A DNA stretch of 64,000 bases from contig CM060680.1 in the NCBI GenBank assembly GCA_030686995.1, positions 202,851,322-202,915,321 of the forward strand, given 5' to 3'. The stretch is from Artemisia argyi (Eukaryota > Streptophyta > Magnoliopsida > Asterales > Asteraceae). Position numbers and translations under genes: made by a program. Under the pieces are notes generated by a model. It saw nothing but the letters and a program-made list of their open reading frames with translations, did no database searches and was not told where the DNA came from. This document shows positions 27,384 to 37,534 of this stretch, one piece after another; the stretch's first letter is position 1, and each line of letters opens with the position of its first letter.

Positions 27384-30300
27384 TTTTTTTTTTTTTTTTT
27401 TTTCGATAAAAGATAGTAAAATAAATAAAATAATAAAAAAAAAATCCAACACTTGACAAAGAACCTTAAAATAGATCAACTATGTCGTAACTCATATCCA
27501 ATGACAGAATGAGAATCAGGGTGAGTCCGAGGACACCCATGAATTTTTGTGTTGTAGCGCTAATTTTGTTAAAAAATCTCATTTTTTTATAAATGCACCA
27601 TGTCCCAAAAGATTATGTATATAGTCTTGTTTAATTTTTCTTAAAATACACCTGGCGACTTTGTGTTATGGTATGATACATGTAAGCATTAAGCCAAACT
27701 ATTATTCTTTTAGTTTTAACAAAACACTATAAATAACAAGTTAGCTCGAATCATATCAATAGTCAAAGCTCGATCCACAACCAGGTGTTCACGCTGAACT
27801 GTAGCTATCTCGGCCGAAAATTTTCTCCATTTTTGACTCGGATTTGACTTCAGCTGGTCCAATCCAATCTGAAATGAGTTTATATCATGGTACATTCCTA
27901 AATGAATGAGTACTTATCATTATATTGGACTTGCACCAAACAACATACAATTTGCATGTGGTGATGTTCCCAAATGGGGGGAGGACCTCATGATACAACA
28001 TGCATTTTGAAGACCAAATTTATTACTAATAATTCCTTTTATTTTGTTTTATTGTCATGTTACAAGGGTTTTTATGAAACTGTTTTCTTGTATAGAGGAA
28101 AAAGTGGCACACAAGTTATGTAACCTTATCGCAACAAAAACAGTTACAGTAACAATAACAAAACATATCCTTCCAGAGTGATATATGAAAGAGGTAAGAT
28201 ATAAACAGTCATACCATTAACTTTTAAGTGAGAGTATACCCGAGGCTGAGATTAAAGAGATTGCTTTTAGAAGGACTTTCACAAGTGTATGTGCAAATAT
28301 AACATGTATATATACATGTGTGTGTCGTTATAGTCGCATTATCTTAACCCTTAAGACTAATTTGTTCAACATCAATAAGCTTAGCTTGTTAAATGGAAAA
28401 ACATGATATAAGAAGAAAAAATTTGTTTGTTTGCAGCCATTAACGGTTAACCAAAAAACTTAAGAGGTCTTATTTTTCAAAAATGATGTGTTCTTTATGG
28501 CAAAGTAATGACCTTTTCTATTCAAAATTTCTATTAATAATCAAATCGCAATGATAATAATCTTGTAAAAGTTGTAAATCTATAGATACACTTAATTGAG
28601 TTCTTTTTTCCAAACTTATATGTGATCCATCAAAAGGTATATATTCGTTTAACAAAACAGATAATAAATTTGTTGCTGGTTTTTCTTGGATATAATAAAC
28701 TACTCGTAGCATTTTTAATCATTGAACTATTGATTGTTTAATTATTGGTCTATAAAAAGCCTGTAATTATGTATAAAAAATTGTGCTTGCATAGTTTAAT
28801 GTATCTAGCGAATGAGAGGGAGACTCGTTTATTAACTAGTTGGGATTTTTGGCTTGATTAAATTTATAATAATGAAAACCACACTATCATTTCAAACTAT
28901 ATACGAAGTAGGGTGTGTTTGACATAGAGCGTTTAGGAGCATTTATAAGCATTGAGCGTTGTAATTTTTAATGTTCGTTTGACAAGAAGTAAGTAGTTTT
29001 ATTGAATTTTTTCAGAATGCACATTTTCAAACGTAATAAAGTATCATTTAGAAGCGTTGGACATTTAAGAGTTGTTTACATACTATAATTACAACGACAG
29101 ATATGTTACCAAACATTTTTATAGCTAAATACAATTACTAGTCACTGTTACTGCTACTTTTACCATATGCATCCGAAGTAAATGTATAGATGTAACTAAA
29201 AGGGTAGTGATAAAATAAAACGTATTATTTAGCAAACGTTTACTCGTGATATATAAAATGAGAACAATCATTTTGACACACTTCATTTTTCACAAGTTTA
29301 TTAGTAACGTAACAATGGGCATATGTACCGTATAGTGCGGTTGTGGTTCCAATTTGTCTACTTGTTTCTTTAATCATGTTGTTACGCGATATACTTTTGA
29401 CAAGCAGTTGATGAAGGCTGCCGGTTAGTCGATTTTCTTCTTCTTGAATACATTTCAGGCAACTTTGATTAGTTGTTTAACACGTCTCATTTTTAGCTAA
29501 ATTGGTAAATCTCCCATATACAAATACAAATCCTACTAAAAATCTTTGAAAATGACTTATTTCTAACGTGAGTATTAATTTCACCCATGTTCTTTTTTAT
29601 CCTTTGAGAATATAAAACTCTAAACAATAAGGCAAAAATATATGTAAGAAACGGAGATCTAAGGACCTTATCAAATGGAAAACAACATCTCAACGTTCGA
29701 TATGGCCAAAAGGTTGCCTAATAATCCAAGAAATGTCACATGAATTCTAACCACATTGTTTCATCGATCATTCACCATCACATCATCCTTTTTTTACTTC
29801 ATCAATATATGCACACATTATTTGTTTTTGGTGGTTATTGTTTTTCTATTTGTATGAACTACCTATACGGAATCCGAGTCTAGCATCATGTAGACTAGAA
29901 CATGATCTATCGTCTTTTAGAGTACAAGGTGCAGTTGCACCTTATAACTATTATACGCGTGCGTCACCACATTAGCTTTTATCATATCTCTTATAACATA
30001 AACACATAGGGGTTTCGGAAAGGTGTGCAATAGGTGCCGTCGCACAAAGCCTCCACTTAAAAGAGGCCACGTTTTTATTAGTTTTACATATAAATACGTA
30101 TAATATTAAACATATATGAGTTATATAATTCAAGTTTATATACAATTTCTCATTAGTTTACGAGTGTAATAGGGCATCTTTCTTGTTATTTGCCTAGGAC
30201 CACTGAAAACCGCGAGACGACACTGAAACAACCCCCACCAAATAACATTCTTATAACACACCATAAAAAACACTACTCGCTCAAAAAAAATAAAAATAAA

Positions 30301-30777
30301 AATAAAATAACGAGTGATCCCAATGGCTATGCACCTATAATACAGATCCAACGGTACACTATAACAAACATGGCGGTGCCATAGGTGTCATTTTGGCACC
30401 TATAACTTGTTACATGTTCACTGCACCGTGTCCAATTAGAAATGGAAGTTGGTGTGACTCACAAAAGTAGTGATATAAACAGAAAAAAATGGACTTGATT
30501 GTCGGACTTACAAATATTTACTATTTACAATGTTAAAATCTTTACAAATGCATCATTTAATACCACATCAATAAACCATTAACATTTTTGCTAAAACTTA
30601 TACGATTGGTAAAATACAGCATAATGTTTTATTATCAAACAAAACACACAAATCTTTCACTCATGTCACTGTTATTAGATTCTCGTTGATCCTTTCATAT
30701 GTGTATCATATTTAATTTAGATTTTCACAGTTGGAGAAACGATTGTGAGGTATTTAAAAACTAGTTGAAGGAGCTCG
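27384..30777. other. Intergenic
   Basis: AT-rich, with no recognisable gene. An unidentified 64-codon minus frame lies at 28518-28712. At 30015-30070 there is a GGTGCCGTCGCACAAAGCCTCC segment similar to the interior of the MITE at 25290-25560. Confidence 0.4.
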
Positions 30778-30782
30778 ATCGT
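30778..30782. repeat. Target-site duplication ATCGT, left copy
   Basis: ATCGT precedes the left LTR and is repeated exactly after the right LTR at 41081-41085. Confidence 0.92.
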
Positions 30783-31272
30783 TGTTGGCGTATGTGTCCG
30801 AACGCTGTACACCCTTCGGACTTTTCTACCGCCTCCGGTAACAAACCCTTCGGATGATCATCTAGAAGCCGGAGGGTCAAACACGGCTATCGCATTATCT
30901 GAGGACTCCTCTTTTACACGAAGGACAATAGCATTAATTGCGGTCACGCCGCCATCCCAGATTCTCAGGGATTGTGTTACCCACGTGATCTGACAACCTA
31001 CCTACTATGTACAGTGTAACACTGTTTGCTCCTTCCCGAGGTAAAGCAGGTAAAGAGGTGGGATAGTATAAATACCCCCACCTCATTTATGTCACACAAC
31101 TAACACACACATATTGCATTTACTCCTAACTGCTCCCTTACCCTTCGTATCATTCATACTTACTCTCACACCGGAGGTTGGTCCTGGGTACATTCCCGGG
31201 GCGAGCATAACGTGTGCTTCTTGTGTGCAGGTCCCTACAAGAAGTACATCCTCACAAGATTTTACCTTAACA
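30783..31272 (+). repeat. Tat 5' LTR
   Basis: Starts TGTTGGCGTATGTG and ends CCTTAACA; 490 bp. A TATA-like TATAAATA lies at 31067-31074, about 285 bp into the LTR. It differs from the 3' LTR at two visible positions (CCCACGTG against CCTACGTG, GAGCATAAC against GAGCCTAAC). Confidence 0.95.
31067..31074 (+). promoter_or_regulatory. TATA box of the Tat LTR promoter
   Basis: TATAAATA preceded by GGGATAG and followed by CCCCCACC. The expected start of the genomic RNA is about 30 bp downstream, near 31100. The 3' LTR has the same box at 40875-40882. Confidence 0.7.
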
Positions 31273-31274
31273 AA

Positions 31275-31292
31275 TTGGCGCCATCCGTGGGA
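31275..31292 (+). other. Tat primer-binding site
   Basis: TTGGCGCCATCCGTGGGA begins two bases after the LTR and starts with the TGGCGCC complement of a tRNA CCA end. I do not name the tRNA. Confidence 0.75.
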
Positions 31293-31318
31293 CCCGTTAT
31301 TCATTCTACCTAAGAACG

Positions 31319-34300
31319 ATGACTGGTCCTCCTCCCCCACCCTTCCACACCCCACTTCCATCAGCCGGAGGGAGTGGAGTAAACACCAACCCAGACAACA
31401 CAAACAACCCATTGAACGATTCCCCAAACCTTCAAGAGTTAATTATTGGGCAAATGGCATCCTTGACCGACCTGATTAAGAGGCATAATGCTCTGGGAGA
31501 AAATGTGCTTAGGCCGATACGTTTGGATTTCGGAGACGAAGGAAACGATGTCCGAAGGGAAAGGGTGGTGGAAGCAAATGAAGATTTGAGCAAACCATTC
31601 AAAGAAGCATTGCGGTCACCGTTTACTAGCCGAATCGTAGAGTTTGCCGGAGAAAAATATACAATGCCTTTAAACATGAAATTTTATGATGGATCCACTG
31701 ATCCGAACGATCATCTCACCCGGTTCACTGGAGCAGCCAACCAGGGGCAATGGCCGATGCCCACTTGGTGTTTAATGTTTCAACAGACCCTAGACGGAGC
31801 AGCTGGAGGGTGGTTTGAGCGTTTAGAACCCGGCAACATCAACAGCTGGAATGAGTTAATAGAACAGTTTTCCACCAGATTCTCCCTTCGAAAAAAATGT
31901 ACAAAGGATCCAACGGAAATTACCAAGATTGTCAGAAGAGCCCATGAGTCGTTGGCGGACTTTAAGGAAAGATGGACCGACGAAGCCAGCTACATCAGTG
32001 GTGTGCCGGAAATCATGCGCATTTCGGCTTTCATGAATGCTCATAGGTGTCCAACTTTGGCTAAGAAGTTTTCGGACAGGGTACCTCGCACGGTAACAGA
32101 AATGTTTGCAAGGGTGGATGATTTTATCCGGGCAGAAGACGCATACCGGAGCACAGAGTTACCCCGGGGGGAAGGGTTTGAGTCAAACAGAAGGAGAGGT
32201 TTCAAAGATGACAAATACCGAAATGAAAGGAGGAACGAGCCTCGTCCCAAAGATGTGTATCACCCATATGTGGCCCCTAGAAAAGACTTAAACCGTAACG
32301 ATTACTATCGTTCAGATCGGAGGCCAGTGGGAGCCTTCAGGGAAGGACAACAGCGTCCTGGACTGAACGCGCTCACAAAACCCCCAAGGGAGATACTAGC
32401 CACAGAACGTCATCTAAACCTACCGACCCCTCGGCCCACGGGCGGTAAGCCCTCGCGTGAAAACATGGGTAAGTTCTGTGAGTATCATAAAGAAGCTGGC
32501 CACTTAACCAACCATTGTCGGGAGTTGAAGAAGCAACTAGAAGTGGCATTGGAGTCCGGTAGACTCGATCACTTATTAAAGGAATGGAAACAGAGAGATG
32601 CCGGAAGAGATAGAGAACCAGCAAGAAACTACGATAGAGGAAAAGACAAAGTGATTAACATGATAAGATGTTCCGGAGGAGTGAAACGAAGAAGTTATGA
32701 CCATGAAGAAATATGGATGAAAGCTCCGATTACTTTCCCTCCTATCATGACGGAGGATCTGTCCGACGAGCCCCTCATCATCGAGGGGGACATCAGCGGA
32801 TATCTTGTCCGAAGGATATATGTGGACGAAGGGTCGGCAGTGAATGTCATGTACGAACACTGTTTCAACAACCTTAGCAGTGACATCCAAAACAGACTCA
32901 AAGAAACCACCACTTCCCTCGTGGGTTTCTCCGGTGAGACGAGCAAACCGTTGGGGAAGATCGAGTTAGAGGTATGCTTCGGTGACCATGGCATGTACCG
33001 AAGGACAATGATGAGTTTCTGTGTAGTTAACTCCCCCTCGCCGTACAATGTGATCTTGGGAAGAACCGGGCTGAAAGAAATAAGGGCCGTACCATCCACC
33101 ATACACTCAATGATCAAATTCCCCACTCCCAAGGGAATAGCAACTTTAAGGACCCGTCCGTCAATAATATCCGAGTGTCGAAGGTTAGAGGAAAAGCAAA
33201 TAATCGAAGAATCTCGATCCGAAGAACTTCATGAAATAAAAGACGACGGGGACATCACAATAACAACCGAAGAAGTCTTGGTTAACCCTGCTTATCCGGA
33301 GCAGTTAGTAACCATCGGAAAGAACTTTTCCAGAGAGGGTCGCAGAAACCTTATTGAACTATTGAGGAAAAACAAAGACGTGTTCGCATGGCAACCGTCG
33401 GACATGACGGGAGTTCCTAGATGGTTGATAAAGCATCGGCTAAACGTCAATATGGCAGACACACCGGTGGCACAAAAGAGGCGAAGTCTCTCGGCAGAGA
33501 AAAATCAAGTGGTGATGAAAGAAGTAGAGGAATGGTTGAAGGCAGGAATAGTCAGACCCGTTAAATATCCGACATGGATCTCAAATCCGGTCCTAGTGAA
33601 GAAGTGTGACGGAAGTTGGAGGATGTGCATCGACTTCAAAAACCTCAATTCCTCATGTCCGAAAGATTATTATCCATTACCGGAGATTGATTGGAAGATA
33701 GAATCGGTGGTAGGCTATAGATACAAATGTTTCCTAGATGCCTACAAAGGATATCACCAAGTTCAGATGGTCGAAGAAGATGAAGAGAAAACAGCGTTTT
33801 ACACAGAGCAAGGCACGTACTGCTATACCAAGATGCCCTTCGGTCTCAAGAATGCCGGAGCAACTTACCAACGGTTGGTAGACTCAGCCTTCCAAAGTCA
33901 AATAGGACGAAATCTCGAGGCGTACGTAGACGACATGGTGGTCAAAAGCAAGACCGAAAAAGAAATGTTAGCAGATATATCTGAAACCTTTTATAATCTC
34001 TGGCAAATAAACATGAAGCTAAATCCAAAAAAATGTTCCTTCGGTATGGAAGAAGGGAAGTTTCCGGGCTACATTGTAACCTCCGAAGGGATCAGAGCTA
34101 ACCCAAGGAAAGCTACTGCGATTGCCGAGATGAAATCTCCGTCCACTTTGAAGGAAATGCAAAGCCTAAGTGGAAAGTTAGCAGCTTTGAACCGTTTTTT
34201 GGCCAGATCCGCAGAAAAATCTCTCCCATTCTTTGAGACTTTGAAAAACATCACAAAGGAAAATAAGGATGAATACAAATGGACGGAAGCGGCGGAAGAA

Positions 34301-36514
34301 GCATTCCAACTACTGAAGCAATTAATCCTGAAGCTCCCATTATTAACCACCCCTAAGCCGAAGGAAATCCTATATGTTTACCTAGCGGCTTCTGGTCAAG
34401 CGATAAGTGCCGTTCTCCTAACTGAGAGGGACGGGAGGCAACTACCGATTCATTATGTCAGCCGGACACTACAAGAGGCCGAAAGAAATTATCTGCCTAT
34501 CGAAAAGTTGGCTTTGGCACTCCTACACGCATCTAGACGACTAAGGAGATATTTCGAAGCGCACCCAATCAGAGTCATAACTGATCAACCCGTCAAGCAG
34601 ATTTTAAACAAAGCCGAAGCGTCAGGGAGACTGACTAAATATGCCGTGGAGTTGGGAGCATACGACATAACATACATTCCAAAGAATTCCGTAAAGGGGC
34701 AAGTGCTCGCTGACTTCATCTCGGAAATATCAGTTGACCTCAAGGGAAAGAATGGTATAACACTAACAAAGGAGGTATGTGATGTATCAAGTTCAGGCGA
34801 ATGGATCTTATATACGGACGGAGCATCCAGCACGAAGGGTTCAGGGGCAGGGCTAGTCCTAATTGGTCCTGACCAGGTCGAACACACCTATGCTCTCCGT
34901 CTAAACTTCGTAAGCACCAATAACGAAGCAGAGTACGAAGCGCTTCTCGCCGGCCTACGAATAGCAAGAAAAATGAATGTTGAAACTCTGGATGTCAGAG
35001 TGGATTCCAAGTTGGTGGCAAGTCAAATAAATGGAGAGTTTGTGGCATCCAAGGAAAGTATGATACGGTATCTAGCGAAAACAAGAGAACACATCGGACT
35101 GTTTAAAAAGTTCAAAATCCGTAACATCCCGAGATCGCAGAATCAAAAGGCTGATGTATTGAGTAAGCTAGCTTCCGTAGCCTTCAATCATCTCACTAAA
35201 GAAGTCTTAGTTGAAGTACTGGAGAGGCCTTCCACGTCGGAAGAAGAAGTTAAAGCTATTGTGGAAGAGGAAAGCGACAATTGGATGACACCAATTATAA
35301 AATGTTTGAAAACCGGCATCTGGCCAGAAGATGTTAACGAAGCAAGAACCCTCCGGATGAAAATCCCCCACTATGTCATGGAGGGGGATGTGCTACTCAA
35401 AAAGACTTACCTAGGTCCGATGGCACGTTGTGTAGGACCCCTTCAGGCGAATTATATCATCCGGGAGGTTCATGAGGGTGCTTGCGGCATGCACTCCGGT
35501 CCAAGAGCGGTTGTGGCGAAACTCCTCCGTCAAGGATACTACTGGCCAACCATGCACAAAGACGCTCGGGAAGAAATAAATAAGTGTGACTCTTGTCAGA
35601 TTCACTCCCCGGTACCAAAATTACCTAAAACTACGTTGACTTCCATCATGGCTCCATGGCCCTTCTATGAGTGGGGGATGGATGTGCTTGGTCCACTAAC
35701 AGAAGCCCCTGGGAAAGTGAAGTTTGTAATTGTGGCGATAGATTACTTCACTAAGTGGATTGAAGCAAAACCTTTAGCAAAGACGACGGGTAAGGAGGTT
35801 AAGAAGTTCGTCTGGGACAACATAGTCTGTCGATTCGGACTACCAGCTATCATAGTCACAGACAACGGCACAAATTTCGTTAACGATCCTTTCAAAAGCT
35901 GGTGTGCAAAGCTAAAGATCAAACAAATAAACACGGCTGTGGCACATCCTCAAGCAAATGGTTTAGTCGAAAGAGCCAACGGAAGCCTTATGCACGGTAT
36001 AAAAACGAGGCTAGGTAGGGCAAAGGCCGGATGGGTCGATGAGCTACCCAACGTCTTATGGGCTTACAGAACTTCTCTGAAAACAAGCAACGGAGAAACG
36101 CCATTCAGCCTCACGTACGGAAGTGAAGCCGTTATACCGGCCGAAATTGGGATGCCCACATACCGTACTATGATGTTCAACCCGGACGACAGTGAAGGAG
36201 AGCAACGTCTGAACCTAGACTTGCTACAAGAAAGGAGGGAAATGGCCGCGATTCGGGAAGCCAAGTACAAGGCAAAGATTGAGCAATACTACAACCAGAG
36301 GGTCCGTCCGGTCTCATTCAAAGTGGGCGATTTCGTCTATAGAAGGAACGAAGCTAGCAGAGTGGAAAACCAGGGAAAGTTAGGCCCAAATTGGGAAGGC
36401 CCTTACCGAATAGTAGAAGCGTATCACAATGGATCATACAAACTGGAAACACCGGAAGGCCGAAGCATCCCTCGAACATGGCACGCTATCAACCTCCGGA
36501 ATTGTTTCCGCTAA
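31319..36514 (+). CDS. Tat-lineage gag-pol polyprotein, 1731 aa, intact
   Basis: The first Met lies 47 bases after the LTR, and the frame has no stop. Gag core is at about residues 116-275. A zinc-finger-like C-x2-H-x4-GH-x4-C motif is at 387-400. The protease centre at 503 reads D-E-G-S, where retroviral-type proteases have D-[ST]-G, and ILGRTGL follows. Reverse transcriptase carries CIDFKNLN (Asp 772) and YVDD (869-872). A Ty3-type RNase H spans about 1017-1140. A second RNase H of the archaeal type starts ILYTDGAS (Asp 1167). Integrase has His 1385, His 1392, Cys 1423, Cys 1426 and the triad Asp 1455, Asp 1515, Glu 1551 with 35 residues between the last two. Two RNase H domains identify Tat. 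Together these copy RNA into DNA and insert it. The protein must be processed, so the unusual protease centre matters. Confidence 0.97.
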   Translation: MTGPPPPPFHTPLPSAGGSGVNTNPDNTNNPLNDSPNLQELIIGQMASLTDLIKRHNALGENVLRPIRLDFGDEGNDVRRERVVEANEDLSKPFKEALRSPFTSRIVEFAGEKYTMPLNMKFYDGSTDPNDHLTRFTGAANQGQWPMPTWCLMFQQTLDGAAGGWFERLEPGNINSWNELIEQFSTRFSLRKKCTKDPTEITKIVRRAHESLADFKERWTDEASYISGVPEIMRISAFMNAHRCPTLAKKFSDRVPRTVTEMFARVDDFIRAEDAYRSTELPRGEGFESNRRRGFKDDKYRNERRNEPRPKDVYHPYVAPRKDLNRNDYYRSDRRPVGAFREGQQRPGLNALTKPPREILATERHLNLPTPRPTGGKPSRENMGKFCEYHKEAGHLTNHCRELKKQLEVALESGRLDHLLKEWKQRDAGRDREPARNYDRGKDKVINMIRCSGGVKRRSYDHEEIWMKAPITFPPIMTEDLSDEPLIIEGDISGYLVRRIYVDEGSAVNVMYEHCFNNLSSDIQNRLKETTTSLVGFSGETSKPLGKIELEVCFGDHGMYRRTMMSFCVVNSPSPYNVILGRTGLKEIRAVPSTIHSMIKFPTPKGIATLRTRPSIISECRRLEEKQIIEESRSEELHEIKDDGDITITTEEVLVNPAYPEQLVTIGKNFSREGRRNLIELLRKNKDVFAWQPSDMTGVPRWLIKHRLNVNMADTPVAQKRRSLSAEKNQVVMKEVEEWLKAGIVRPVKYPTWISNPVLVKKCDGSWRMCIDFKNLNSSCPKDYYPLPEIDWKIESVVGYRYKCFLDAYKGYHQVQMVEEDEEKTAFYTEQGTYCYTKMPFGLKNAGATYQRLVDSAFQSQIGRNLEAYVDDMVVKSKTEKEMLADISETFYNLWQINMKLNPKKCSFGMEEGKFPGYIVTSEGIRANPRKATAIAEMKSPSTLKEMQSLSGKLAALNRFLARSAEKSLPFFETLKNITKENKDEYKWTEAAEEAFQLLKQLILKLPLLTTPKPKEILYVYLAASGQAISAVLLTERDGRQLPIHYVSRTLQEAERNYLPIEKLALALLHASRRLRRYFEAHPIRVITDQPVKQILNKAEASGRLTKYAVELGAYDITYIPKNSVKGQVLADFISEISVDLKGKNGITLTKEVCDVSSSGEWILYTDGASSTKGSGAGLVLIGPDQVEHTYALRLNFVSTNNEAEYEALLAGLRIARKMNVETLDVRVDSKLVASQINGEFVASKESMIRYLAKTREHIGLFKKFKIRNIPRSQNQKADVLSKLASVAFNHLTKEVLVEVLERPSTSEEEVKAIVEEESDNWMTPIIKCLKTGIWPEDVNEARTLRMKIPHYVMEGDVLLKKTYLGPMARCVGPLQANYIIREVHEGACGMHSGPRAVVAKLLRQGYYWPTMHKDAREEINKCDSCQIHSPVPKLPKTTLTSIMAPWPFYEWGMDVLGPLTEAPGKVKFVIVAIDYFTKWIEAKPLAKTTGKEVKKFVWDNIVCRFGLPAIIVTDNGTNFVNDPFKSWCAKLKIKQINTAVAHPQANGLVERANGSLMHGIKTRLGRAKAGWVDELPNVLWAYRTSLKTSNGETPFSLTYGSEAVIPAEIGMPTYRTMMFNPDDSEGEQRLNLDLLQERREMAAIREAKYKAKIEQYYNQRVRPVSFKVGDFVYRRNEASRVENQGKLGPNWEGPYRIVEAYHNGSYKLETPEGRSIPRTWHAINLRNCFR

Positions 36515-37534
36515 ATGTACTATGTAACAGCTTTGCTCTGGTAATCTATACTTCTCCATATCCGGAGAAGAATTTTCCCCATCCATCTAATATGTTCATT
36601 TCCATCAAACGGGTCGTTGCTTTACACCGTTATGATTAAGTTATCTTAAAACCAAACGGATCGTTATCTTACACCGTTGTGATAGAATTATATTAAAATC
36701 AAACGGGTCGTTGCTTTACACCGTTATGATTAAGTCATATTAAAATCAAACGGATCGTTATCTTACACCGTTATGATCAAATTATATTAAAAACCAAACG
36801 GATCGTTACTTTACACCGTTGTGGTCAGTCATTGTCAAGCGGATCGTTATATTACACCGTTATGATCAAATTATATTAAAAACCAAACGGATCGTTACTT
36901 TACACCGTTGTGGTCAATCATTGTCAAGCGGATCGTTATATTACACCGTTATGATCAAATTATATAAAACCAAACGGATCGTTACTTTACACCGTTGTGG
37001 TCAATCATTGTCAAGCGGATCGTTATATTACACCGTGGTGATCAAATTATATTACAACCATACGGTTCGTTACTTTACACCGTTGTGGTCAATCATGGTC
37101 AAACGGATCGTTACTTTACACCGTTGTGATTAAATCATATCAAAAATCAAGCGGATCGTTATATTACACCGTTGTGATTCAATTACACAAAAATCATACG
37201 GTTCGTTATTTTACACCGTCCATCCAGTATTTTACGTAGTTAGTCGAAATAAAACGACTCATCATGCTACACCGTCAATCTAACGGTTCATTATCGTAAA
37301 TCATCACCAAACAATCGGTAGGCTTACATTCATTGGCTATGTCAGCATCATATATAAAAAAAAAGGTTAACACAAAAATGGGTCGTTATAATACACCATT
37401 CGGCCAGAATATCCTAAAACACCATTTGTCAGAAGTGCAAGCAATAAAACTACACATGTAAAAAGTTTCATCACGGACACAGACGTCCGGTATATCAAAA
37501 CACAAAGATTGGGAAGTAATCCGACTAGATATAA
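36515..37534. repeat. Tandem repeat block in the Tat 3' untranslated region
   Basis: About fourteen to sixteen copies of a 41-48 bp unit run from about 36607 to 37290. Each has CGGATCGTTA or CGGGTCGTTG followed by TTACACCGTT. In the middle (about 36797-37070) a 41-bp and a 47-bp version alternate, giving an 88-bp higher-order unit. The last copies diverge (37200-37400). The open frames here are by-products of the repeats. The block separates the converging gag-pol and antisense genes. Tat and Ogre elements are known for variable tandem repeats here that can seed satellite DNA. Confidence 0.9.

Noticed and set aside
31114..31479. Plus frame spanning LTR and gag start, and its minus counterpart (31092-31427)
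   Set aside because: It overlaps the LTR border and the gag-pol start in another frame. Nothing is recognisable in it.
36607..37290. Regular short repeats reminiscent of a CRISPR array
   Set aside because: The units are joined head to tail without unique spacers, vary in length and lie inside a plant retrotransposon.
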